NCBI GenBank assembly: GCA_037176725.1
Contig: JAZBRS010000026.1
Location: forward strand, 103,151,501-103,215,500
Reading direction: 5' to 3'
Length of the DNA: 64,000 bases
Origin: Posidonia oceanica
Taxonomy: Eukaryota > Streptophyta > Magnoliopsida > Alismatales > Posidoniaceae
Made by a program: the position numbers and the translations under genes
In this document: one piece after another, positions 46,595-57,159 of the stretch
How positions within the stretch are numbered: position 1 is the first letter of the stretch
Layout of the letters: each line of letters opens with the position of its first letter
Notes under the pieces: generated by a model
Told to the model about the DNA's origin: nothing
The model's input: only the letters and a program-made list of their open reading frames with translations
Databases searched by the model: none

Positions 46595-47218
46595 CTACCA
46601 TTCATATCCTAGGCCTTGGAACTTTTTGCGCTCCTCAGTTGCAATCGGCTCGGCGATCCCTTGGCCGTGACGCCCAAGTGGCGTTCCCTTCTCATAGCCC
46701 CACTTGCGACAAATATTCTCGACCATCCTGGAGGAGTTACAATGAACGGCCAGAGAGCTGCCACGCTCAAGAAGAGGGATAAAGTTAACCGGCTCAAACC
46801 AGTTAACGCGGTATAAGGTATCCGACGGCTTAGGATCGAATTGGACAGTCTGCCAGGATACACAAGAGACCACCTCGACCGGTTCCTTGTCAAAGTTTTC
46901 TGCCATGACGACGATGACATCGTCGCCCCAGCGGAACTTGATCATACGGTGGAGGGTCAAGGGGATCACTTGATGCTTGTGCAGCCAAGGGCACCCAAGC
47001 AGAAGATTAAAAGAGGGCTCCAAGTCAACGATATAGAACTCTACATCGAATTCGACCGGGCCAATGGTAAGAGGAATAACCAGGACCCCCAAAGAATCAT
47101 GGTGCGTATTGTCAAAAGAAGTCATTCCCTTCACGGTTGGCGTGATGTCCTCAACTTTGAATCCGAGCTTTAGTGCTGTGCGTAGGGGACAGACGTTAAG
47201 GCCTGACCCATTATCGAC
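46595..47218 (-). pseudogene. Ty3 aspartic protease region, broken
   Basis: The active-site segment VDNGSGLNVCP lies at 47218-47186, the DNGS form common in this lineage. It continues in frame with MTSFDNTHHDSLG and the flap-like LEPSFNLLLGCPWLH near 46985, and ends with a G-patch-like tail (GTPLGRHGQGIAEP) at a stop at 46595. The protease would cut the polyprotein. A stop lies about ten codons upstream of the active site, and no open frame connects it to gag. Confidence 0.8.
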
Positions 47219-47891
47219 CAGCGAGAGGGGAATGCAGAAACTTTTGAACTACATCGTGATAAACAGGGGCTAATTATGGTTAGTCCCCGCTGGAGGCAGT
47301 TCATCGCTTGAGAAAGAGATGACCTACGGCTCCGCGATCATACCCAACATATTTTCCAAAGTTGCAGGCTCGATGGTTTGGGACACATGGGCGGCCTGGA
47401 ATACGCAGAGAAAAGCCTCTCAGTGTTCGCAGGAAGAATGTATTAGGTCCCAAATGGAGATGGCAGGCTTGACTTTTTTCAGTTGGGCCGTTATGTCAGC
47501 TGAAGGCTGGTCTTTTCTGGAGATGGGGATAGTGGCTCTGGTGGCAGATTCTGTAGTGATGGGATCAGGGGATTGGCCTGCTAGTGGTTGGCTCACTGGT
47601 GGTATAGGCTGACCTGCTGGTGGAATAGGTTCACGGGGGTTAGGCTTGGCTACTAGGGCTGCAGGTATGGTTACTAGGGCGGCAGGTCTGTTACTGGGGT
47701 GGCAGGTCTGTAGACCCTCCCCGACTGCGTGACATCCGCATACATTTCTGCGGCATAGTCGTATGGAACGCGGTGGCTATCCTTGGTTAAGTTGATTACA
47801 GGGGAGCACGAGCTTCGAGAGAGGCCACCGAGATACTTGCTGGAGGGAGGATGGATGTGAGATGCTACCAGGAAGGCTATGTTGGCTCTGG
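47219..47891 (-). other. gag to protease spacer, degraded
   Basis: It contains coding-like fragments of the polyprotein (VPYDYAAEMYADVTQSGRVY near 47750 and ASHIHPPSSKYLGGLSRSS near 47850) in shifted frames, with stops. These are parts of the same polyprotein rather than a separate gene. Confidence 0.55.
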
Positions 47892-50382
47892 TTAGGGCCT
47901 TGCTTGCAGACATACTTTGAGTTGAGCCTCTGATTGTATGGCGGGCCTCGCGGTAGCACGCTCTGGCTTGGCGTCTAGTCGGATCATGTGAATCCCCGAC
48001 TCGGAGTCGGCAAGCGCCACGCGGTAAAGGGAAGGAGAGACTGGTTCAGAGTTAGACTGAATAAGGTCAGAGGGGTCTACTATGGATGTAGCAGACCCAG
48101 AGGGGAAAAGAGAGTGCACACCTGAGGTTCCCGCGCCTCCCGAGCCAGAATGCTTCGGTAGAGGGTGGTGGACGATGCTTGGATTAGGGGGTGCTGGCCC
48201 TAATGCAGAGGGGGATGCTGATGGAGGGGTAGATGAAGATGCTGCCTCCCGTGTGTTGATACTGATGACCTTTCGATCAATCAGGTCCTGCACGGCTCCC
48301 CGCAGAGTGAAGCAATTATTCGTCGAGTGCCCGACAACTCGATGAAAATTGTAGAAGTGATCCGTCCTATACCACCTCGGAATAGGGTTCGGTGGTGGGC
48401 GGACCTCGGGGAGCATGAGGAGCGACGCAACCTTAGGGAGGACGACGCTCAGCGGTTCCACTAGCTGAGTGAAGCGACACTGATGGTTAGGCCGTCTCTA
48501 CCTTTGGTGCTGTCCTTGCCGGACCGGTGCGGCAAGATAGACCGGTCGGACGGTGGTGGTGATCTGTGGTGTGTGAGGTGCACTAGGTGTGGGTGCATAC
48601 ACTACCTGATCCGGGTAGGAGCTACCATGTGGACGGGAGCGGTAGGAGAGTCGGCGTATGCAATGGTGGTCCGCGGGGGATCCCTCCTCCGGGGGTTGTT
48701 GTTGTTGCCGCCGCCATTGTTGTTGGTGTTGCTGCTGCTGCCGCCGTGGCCGCTGCTGGGGGAGGCGACTTGCTTGGCAAAGATGGTGAGCGTCGGAAAA
48801 TTGCCGCTCCGAAGGGAGCTCTCCACGCGTGTGCCAACCCGAATCAATGATGCAAAACTAGTGACAGCCTGGATGGCAAGCAGAGCCCCAGTAGATGGCT
48901 GCACGCCTCGAATTACAATCTCGATAGATTCCTCGTCAGAGGGTCTATCGCGAACTTGTGCAGGAAGGACGTGCCAACGGCCAACGTACTCCCCGAACGG
49001 CTCGTTGTTTCTCTGCTTAAGGGCGACAAGGTCCTCGCACTTAGGGACCAAGTCAAGGTTAAAGGAGTACTGTTCTAGGAATGCCCTGCCAAGGTCATTC
49101 CAAGTCTTGATGGTGGCCATATCAAGTGATGTAAACCACTTGAGGGCCGGGCCAGTAAGATTTTTCTGAAACAGGCGGATCAACAACCTGTCATCAGCCT
49201 GAAGCTGAGCCAAGTCTCCGCAATACGCCTTCATATGGGCGATGGGGCAACCCCTACCATTGTATTTTCAAAGTCCGGGATTTTGAACTTCGGTGGGAGT
49301 ACCGCCTCTGGAAAGCAACAGAGGTCTCGGAACTGGTAGGAGTGGAAGTCCGTGCCCTGCACTTGACGAAGTGCTTTCTCTAGAACTGTGAACCTGTCAT
49401 CATTGGACTCTGGAGTTGCTGCTGGAGGTGATGGGGCAGCGAGGGTAGGGGAAACATACGCTAAAAGGGTCGCACCAAGGTGCTCCTCCGGATCCACCAT
49501 CGCGTTGCCTGGTGGCGCGACGGGATGGCTGGCGTATCCATGCAAATGTGCAGTGCGTGCTGTGGGTGATGCAAATATGCAGGAGAAGGAAATTGCTGAT
49601 GCATAGGATGAGGGTATGCAGGATGCTGTGTAGTGAATTGTGGAGATTGTGAGAGCAACAGCTGCTGCAGTGGCACAGTGCCAGGCAACGGACCAGAGAA
49701 GTGCTATGCTCGAACCAGCCTGAGGGGCTGGCCACCAGGTGGTGGAGGTGCATGCTGTGCGGTGAATGAGGTGTGTGTAGAGGGCGGAGGTTGTGCCCCT
49801 ATCACTGAAGCAGAGAGCAGCTAGGGTGATGGCCGGGGCGGCAGTGCATCAGGGAATGCCTGGAGGGCAGGAGCAGGATGCAGAGGGATCTCAGGTGCAG
49901 AAGGAGCCAGAGGGGGGCGGACAGACAGAGCCATGTCCTGAAATATCTGGGCAAGCTCCGCCAAGCACTGTTACCGCTCTTCAGGGGTCCCATCAGTGGG
50001 AATGTTGAATTGCAGTGCCGGCGGGGGACCAGATGCAAGAGGGGGGGACACAGACTTTCCAGGAGGATAGGATCCTATGGCGGGAGTTGCCGCAGCAGGG
50101 CTAGTGCCATAGATAATATGGCCCTAGGGATTAGAAGGAGTCGGAACAGTCTCCGGAAAGCTAGTGGCAGTCACCAAGGTAGCCTCGGTGACAGGATCCG
50201 GAGGGGCATAGACTTGCCCAGACCCTACGGTACGCAGGGGTCCCCCAGACGCAAAGGAGGGAAACTCTAGCGTCGTAAAGGGCACAGAAGGGGTCAAGAC
50301 GGGAGTCGGAGGGACTGAAGTGGAAACCCCCCCCCCCCCCCGCGACTGTGGTGAGCAAAGGCTCGATGGCGCGCTGGTCCAT
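47892..50382 (-). pseudogene. Ty3 gag region, broken
   Basis: The likely start is ATG at 50382 (MDQRAIEPLLTTV). A run of 15 Cs on the plus strand (50327-50341) follows directly and shifts the frame. A long Pro/Ser-rich N-terminal part leads to the retrotransposon gag core (about 48870-49300: PKFKIPDFE, then KAYCGDLAQLQADDRLLIRLF and GPALKWFTSLD), which would form the particle shell. The core is split near 49260 by one extra A in an A-run, so the two halves lie in different frames. A degraded zinc-knuckle segment (YNFHRVVGHSTNNC) lies near 48340. Several stops complete the inactivation. Confidence 0.82.
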
Positions 50383-51686
50383 AGCTGACCGCGAGCGAGT
50401 AAGAATAGGACTGCGACGGAAAGGTGAAGGACGACGCCTAGGAGGAGCTATAATCGCAAAGGCGAATAGTTCAGAAGAGGAGGGTCGAGAACAGGTGACA
50501 CAACAAAGGCGTCAGTGAAGAGAAGCACTCAAGCTCCGACAAGGGAACTCGCTCACTGATCTCTGTTGCAGACAGAGCAAACAGGGTGTTAGAACCTAAA
50601 AGAAAAAATGCAAATGTTTAGTTGGTGGTATAAATGCATTCATGCAAATGGTATGCTTTCTAGCATGCTCTCTCTCACCAATCTATGTGTCCTAGTAGGT
50701 TGTCTACTTCGGACTCACAAGTGTGTGGGTCACCGACTCGGTCAGAAAGTAAAGCTCCCGTTTAGACCCTGGCCTAGAGCTCAGGTATAACGGGTGGCGC
50801 AGTAGTGGCCTTAACCCTGCCGAGGCATGGGCTGTACCCTCTAGTAGCACCGACACGACCCCTGACAAGGGGGGACAGACCGATCGATTCACCCTGTGCC
50901 AAAGCAGTTGAACGAGAGACCGGGACTATCCTTCTCAGACTGATAGGTAGACTCAGATGAGAAGATGCATGCCCTATATGATGATTCATGCAAAATGATT
51001 AAAGTTTTTTAATCTTGCACGTTTTATTAACCCAAGGGGGGTGAAGGTGTGTTGATGTCTCTAGTTGATCCTAAATTTGACTTTTACTTGCTGTTTTTAA
51101 TTGCCAAGGGGGGAGCAACCAGTCTCTAGTTGTCTGGCATGGCATGTGCGTGTGTATGTGGACATGATAGTGGAAAAAGAAACACTTAGCATGTCAAAAG
51201 ACAGGTATGCATGGCATGTGCATGTGGGGTGGCATAACAATTGTGTAAAACAAAGCATTTACCACTCAAAAGGCATGTATAGTGCGACAAGTAAGTATTT
51301 AGGCATGCATAGTGCATAAATAAAGCAAGTAAAGACAATGTAAGCGATAAAGCAAGTAAACAGGCACATGGCAAGCAATAAAGCAAAGAAGTAGGCATAA
51401 AGCAAGCAACAAAGCAAGGCAGGGCAAGCACAAGCAAAAACAATGCAAGCGGAAAGCCAAAAATGAAAGCCGGAGTCTGAATCCCTAGCAGAGTCGCCAC
51501 CTTCCTATGACCGTCCACCGCTCGGGCCCACGGTGGTCCTCGCAACGCTGCCAAAGCTCGCGATGCGGTCGTGCCGTGAGAGAGGGAGGGAAGCCACGGT
51601 CAACAGTGAATCCAAGGAGAAACTTGACTTGAAAACACCAGGAAAACGTGAATAAAATAAAGATAAGACAAAAGAGAGTCGCCACC
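50383..51686 (-). other. 5' leader of the Ty3 element with two primer-binding-like sites
   Basis: In the sense direction it starts TGGCGACTCTCTTTTGTC directly after the LTR (51684) and has a second, better site TGGCGACTCTGCTAGGGAT at 51499-51481, about 185 bases on. The latter is closer to the canonical Tat primer-binding site. A possible splice acceptor (TTTTTTCTTTTAG) precedes the gag start region near 50602. No gene is supported. Confidence 0.65.
51481..51499 (-). other. Probable primer-binding site of the Ty3 element
   Basis: Minus-strand TGGCGACTCTGCTAGGGAT matches the Tat/Ogre consensus TGGCGACTCTGCTGGGGA except for one substitution. It lies between the long LTR and gag, where the tRNA primer would anneal. 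Confidence 0.7.
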
Positions 51687-54600
51687 CAGTCTATTATTGG
51701 GAAGACGAGGAAAATCGAGGAAAAGCATAGAAAACAAGCAAATGGATGCAATGTTATGCAAAAAGAATGACTCGTGCCAAGGACGAGGGCAAAATGGTCA
51801 CTGCGGGCCAGAGAAAGGGTAAAGACTCCTGTTACGTGCGGAGAAAGTGTTAGGCACCCCCGACACGCCCGAGGAATTGGTCTTTCTTGGCTAAACGCTC
51901 GCATTTGCAGGAATTTGACAAGTGATTGCCTTAACTGCACGTCCAAGGGACGAGGAATGCTAATGCCATGCTATGATTGCTAAAAGGTATGCATAAATGC
52001 CTAAATGCCATGGATGGGAAATTAAACGTGCATCCTATGTGCTCAGCAGTGTTGTCTGTCTTCCAAACCGGGTGAACCCTGGTTCGTGAGAACTCCAGGC
52101 AGTAAGCATCACTGCCCTAATGCAAATGTAGGCGATAAAACAAAACGTCGGTAAAACCACGCAATGCAAGTGTATGACATGCAAAGGGGAAAGAAAACAA
52201 GGACGGAAAAGCCAAGTAAAACCACGCAATGCAAGTATGAAACAAGCAAATGGGAAAGAAAACAAGGACGGAAAATCCTAATCTACATGCATGAGAAAAC
52301 ATGGTGCGAAAACAATGCATGCAGTGCAAGTGGCAGGCAATAAGGGGTATGTAGTGATTCAGATGGACTTATCTTGAAGATCTGAGGCCTGATCTGAAAT
52401 AACTTTGGTTAGAATGAAAGATCATTCAACCAGGAAGACCTGGATAGTTAGATCGTGAAGATCCAACGGTTCGATCAAAAGTTATTCAGGTTTCAAGTCA
52501 GATGCCTCAAGGGCCCGGAAAAGTGGTCTAAGTGGTGGCCTAAGTGCAAATTACCTCTAAGTGTGTGCAATGCAGGGTGTCCTACATGCAATGAGGCTAA
52601 AGGTGCTCAAAATGATGCAAGAGTGTAGTATGCAATGACATGAGATGCAATGCATGCAAGAATGCAAATGCAGGGACCTAAGTGCAATTAAAATAACTGC
52701 AGGGGCCCACATGCAATATCATGGCAAAATGCAATGGAACAGAGTAAATGCATGCTAATAAGTAGATGCAATGATATGTGGGTGCAATGCATGCAAAATG
52801 CAAATGCAGGGACCTAAGTGCAATTTAGGGAAAATGCAGGGGCCTAAATGCAAAATGTCCCTATGTGTGTGCGAAACAGGGCAAATGCACGCAAAGATGT
52901 TAATGTAGCAATGCAATAGGCAAGCATGAGCATAATGCAACATTAGTGACAAGGTATGCATGTAATAATGCAAGAAAGGACCTAAATGCAATTTTGAAAA
53001 TATGCAGGACCTAAGTGCAGTGCAAAGGAAACATGCAAACATGCAAAAGTTGGAAAATATGGACTGACATGCAATTTGTAAAAACTGTTGGGCTTTTAAA
53101 ACAATGCAATGTGGTTTAAAATGCAATTAACATGGCATTTAAATGCATAAAGGACTAAAACGCAAATAAAACATGTTATTGGACTAAACAGTAATGCAAT
53201 ATGGTTTAAAACATGATTTAAATGAATGATTAAATGCAGACTGGACTGATATGCAATTATGACATTTTTCTGGATTTTTATGCAATGCAATAAGGTTTTA
53301 AACAGAAATTAAACAACTGATTTACAGCAGATTGACCTAAATGCAATTACAACATTTTTCTGGTTTTTTTATGCAATGCAATAAGGTAAAATGTGAAAAT
53401 AAATGACTAATTCACAACTGATTGGACTAACATGCAATTAAAACATATTTTTGGGTCTTTCTGCAATGCAATATAGTTTTAAAACATGATTTAAATGAAA
53501 TCTACAACTGAACAGGACTGATGTGCAAATAAGATAAAAGACAGGATTTAAGATGCAATGTAATAAGGTAAAATTGACATTTAAATGCTGTGAATGCATG
53601 CTCTGGACTGAAATGCAATAAAAATAAAATGCATGATTAAAAATGCAATGCAATATGGGAAACATGACATTTAAATGATTCGATAAACAAACAGAGGACT
53701 GAAATGCAATAAAAACATAACACAGAATAAAAAATATAATGCAGTTTGGTGAACATGACATTTAAATGATTTGATAAACAAACAGAGGACTGAAATGCAA
53801 TAAAAACATAACACAGAATAAAAAATGCAATGCAGTATGGTAAACATGACATTTAAATGATTTGATAAACAAACAGAAGACTGAAATGCAAATAAAATAA
53901 ACTGCAGAAGTTAAATGCAATGTAATATAGTTTTAAACAGAAATTAAATGAAAATCAAACCACAGCAGGACCTAAAAGCAATAAAAATAAACCACAGTAA
54001 TTTATTTTAATGCACCGAATTAATCAAAAATCAAAACATTATTCAGTTACAGTTGAACAGTGGCCTCGAGCTTCAGAGGGCCTGCGCCGGAGAAGGAGGA
54101 GGCGCTGCGGCAATCCGGCGGGCGTGCGGCGGTGCAAAGGCGTTCGGAGGCTGGAGGGGACCTCCCCGGAGGTTCCGGTGGGCTTGACTGTGCATGACGG
54201 CGGCTGGAGCGGCCTGGCGATACCGACGGAGCTGCTGCAGAGTTTGCTAAAGGTCGTGCAGGCGCAGGAGGCGACGGCGATGTAAGGGGAGCATAGGGCT
54301 GAGCTTCTAGGACTCCGGCGGAGCTCGGGGAGCGGTCGGCAGGAGCTGAGCTGGCTGGGAGCGCGGCGACGCTGCGAAGACTCGCTGGAGAAGAAGACTG
54401 TAGCGGCGGAGGCGAAACGGCACTCTAAACCCCGTAACTTAATTCTAATTGCCTAGGAAGCACCAGAAGCATACAAGGAGCTCAGAAATGGCTTGGGTTA
54501 CCTGTGACGATGGCTGAGGAGGGCTGCCAGTCCCAAGTGGGTTCGCTGCTACAGGCGGCGGTCGCGGCAGCGTGGGAGGCTGCGGCGAGCTACAGGCTCG

Positions 54601-56043
54601 ATCGGAGGTGGCTCCTGGTGTCGCGAGGAAGCTCCGGAGCTGCTCAGAAGCCGGTTTAGCGCACTGAAGCTGAGGTTCGGATTTTTGGGTTGATCTGAGC
54701 ATTTCTGGGTCTCTCTGGGGAATGTGGCTCTCTGGGTTGCTCATGGGTGTCCCTCTGGATTGGTGGAGGTTCTGTGAAGGTGGAGAAGAGGCTGGATTGG
54801 TGTGGTGTCGTGTCTGGAGTGAGGTGGCTGTTCTAGGCGTTTTGGGTCGAAATGGGTGCACAGGTGTTTATGGTGGAGAGGGGAATCTGCTGGGTGTAGG
54901 GAGGTGAGCTGGGGATTGGATGAAGTTGCTGGGTGTTCTGGGAGTGTCGTGGAGGAATTGGGAGTGTCGGGGATGGCTGTGGAGGCTTGGAAAGGAAGAA
55001 GGTTGCTATTGCGCTGTGTGTGGGTGTTTGCTGGGTTCTGGCTTGGGAATTTTGTGTTGCCGACCTTTGGAAGGGAAGAAGAAGGATGGGTTTTGTTCTG
55101 AGGCTGCCACTTGAGTAGGCATGGGGCATGCAATGGCTGGGGATGGCTGTGCAGGCTTTGGTAGTGAGAGGGGGTGCCGGCGAAGGTGGCTTTGCAGGGC
55201 AGGCATCGGACGGTGGCGTGGGGCAACCGTCGGGCAGAGAGTGGGCAGGAGGTGGAGTGTGGTGCTTGGGAGCTGCTGTGAGGAGAGGTTGAGTGCTGAC
55301 TGAAAGAGGCTGATGATGATTTTGAAGAAGGAGGGAAAAGAAGGAGAAGAAGAGGAGAAGGTGGTGTTGGGCTGAAAGAAAGAGAAGAGAAAAGGGGAGA
55401 AGGGGAAGTGGGCTGAGGCCCGGCTGAAAGGAAAAGTAAAAGAAATAAAAGAAGAGGAGGGAAATGGAGAAGGCAGGAGTGGCTTGGGCTGGGCCGGCTG
55501 CACAGTAAAAAGAGAAAAGAAAAAAGAGAGGAGGAAGGAGAGGGAGTTGGGTTGGGCCGGCTAGAAAGAAAAGAAAGAAAGAGAGAAAAGAAGGAAAGAA
55601 AGAAAGAAAGGAAGGGAGAAAGAAAGAAAGAAGGGAAGGAGGAAGGAAGATGGGCTTGGGCTTTGGAAGTGGGTTTTGTGTGAGTGTGTGTGTGACCTAG
55701 GGTTTTTTTAGGGTTTAGAAGGAGAGGTTAACCTAGGGTTTCCTAGGATTTTAGGGTTTAGGTTTACCTAGGTTTTCTAGGGTTTAGGGCATAGGTTTTA
55801 CCTAGGTCTTCTAGGGTTTTAAGGTGAGAGTTTGACCTAGGGTTTTCTAGGGTTTGGGGTTTAGGGTTTAGGTTTACCTAAGTTTTCTAAGGTTTAGGGC
55901 ATAGGTTTTACCTAGGTTTTCTAGGGTTTAGGGTTTAGGCTTTCTATGTTTTTAATTTTCTAGTTTTTTGTGGGGGTTTTCTAAGTCGTTTCACAAGAGA
56001 GAGAGAGAGCCACTAAACAGGGGTCGAAAGTGGGGTGTCAACA
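51687..56043 (-). repeat. Right long LTR copy (5' LTR position)
   Basis: On the minus strand it starts TGTTGACACCCCACTTTCGA at 56043 and runs about 4.36 kb to the primer-binding word at 51684. It matches 35215-39363 closely. Private differences are a tandem duplication of 65 bases near 52151-52280 (GTAAAACCACGC at 52151 and 52216) and a net gain of about 156 bases near 54120-54440. It contains the 91-bp array (53605-53877), GAAA-rich runs (about 55560-55650) and telomere-like words (about 55695-55945). Confidence 0.85.
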
Positions 56044-57157
56044 GCATGTTTTCACCCTCTTGGGGTAGCGGTCCCGGGTGAGGCGTTAAGAGTTCGATTG
56101 GTCGGCGTACACCTTCAGCCTCTGCATTGTGTACAGGCAGCCTCTGGCTATGTTCTGCTCTGCTTTGATCCTCTCCATGTCCGGCAGACTCTCTTGATAA
56201 GATGGATTTCGCTTCTGGGAGTTTTGGGCTCAGCGAGATGCTCTATTCTGCTCTCAGTCTCACACTGTGGCCACATGCAAAGAGATGGCGCTGCTCGGGT
56301 GAGTTCTGCCTGAGGTGGTTGATGCTTGACATCCTCTCGGCGCTGCTTGTTGTCCAAGGCCGGTTTGTGAATTACGCAAATGTTTATGTGTTTTTTAGAT
56401 TTTACACATGTTTTTGGGCTTTGTGGGTTTTGTTATTTTTAGGGTTTTTACTTTTTTGGAAAAACATAAAGTCAAAACCAGCGGAAAGAGAAAGCATGTT
56501 TTTGTAGTTTTGCATATTTGATTCTTTTTGTTTTTTTTTTTTGTTTTCCAAGATGTAGGAAATGATATGTACAAGCAGAGGTGATAGATATGTGCAAGAT
56601 GATAGGTTGACAGATCTATCGCCGTATAGTTAGGGCTATCAGACTGGTGTGCAAAAAAGGGGGTAGACGATGTGACGGGCGTCAACTGGGCAGTTAGGGC
56701 TCCCAGCCCGGTGTGACATTTTAACGAGTGTCAACTGAGCAGTTAGGGCTGCCAGCTCGATGTGTGAAGATGGGATGTACATGCAAGAGGGGATATGTGC
56801 ATGATGATAGGTTGACGAACCTACCGCTGGGCAGTTAGGGCTACCAGCCCGGTAAAGAGTTGATGGACCCATCACTGGATAATTAGGGATACCAGCCTGG
56901 ATAGACATTTTGACGGGTGTCAACTAGGCAATTAAGGCTGCCAGCCCGGATAGATGAATGCATGAAGAAGAAAGGAATGCATGACCATATCCCGGCACCC
57001 CTGCCACGGCGGGTCTCACAACGCTACCATAGCTCGCGATGCGATCGTGCCGTGAGAGAAAGGGGGAGAAGTCACAGTCAGCGGTGAATCCGGGGAGAAA
57101 CTCGACTCGAAAACACCGAGAAATCAGCGAAAGATGCAAAGGAAAAGGGAGTTGCCA
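56044..57157 (-). other. Leader region of a second Ty3 element
   Basis: The stretch 56985-57157 resembles the leader at about 51500-51684 (TCGCGATGCGATCGTGCCGT against TCGCGATGCGGTCGTGCCGT) and starts, in sense, with TGGCAACTC at 57157. It is followed leftward by irregular repeats (56598-56952) and is cut at 56044 by the long-LTR element. This supports insertion of the long-LTR element into the leader of an older relative. Confidence 0.65.
56598..56952. repeat. Irregular repeats around CAGTTAGGGCT
   Basis: About six degenerate copies of a unit of about 45 bases, each with a GTTGAC or TGACGGGYGTCAACT part, then GGGCAGTTAGGGCTRCCAGC and CCGGT. They begin near 56598, 56672, 56719, 56798, 56860 and 56908, with non-repeat DNA between some. 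The origin is unknown. Confidence 0.65.
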
Positions 57158-57159
57158 CC

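Larger units (their letters stand above)
35215..56043 (-). mobile_element. Tat/Ogre-type Ty3/gypsy element with very long LTRs
   Basis: Two direct copies of a 4.2-4.4 kb sequence (35215-39363 and 51687-56043) enclose a minus-strand gag, protease, reverse transcriptase, RNase H, second RNase H and integrase, the Ty3 order. The extra archaeal-type RNase H and the primer word TGGCGACTC place it in the Tat/Ogre lineage (family knowledge). The copies are nearly identical over long stretches, yet the enclosed pol has many stops and frameshifts. The ends do not form a clean pair: no shared 5-bp duplication was found, and the left copy lacks the TGTTGACACC terminus of the right one and is flanked by a primer-binding site. 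The unit may be one element with a rearranged end, or two related elements recombined. Confidence 0.78.

Noticed and set aside
56044..56060. Possibility that the right long LTR is a 3' LTR with its internal region to the right
   Set aside because: The sequence before the LTR start (in sense) is not a polypurine tract, and the region to the right resembles a leader rather than a 3' internal end.
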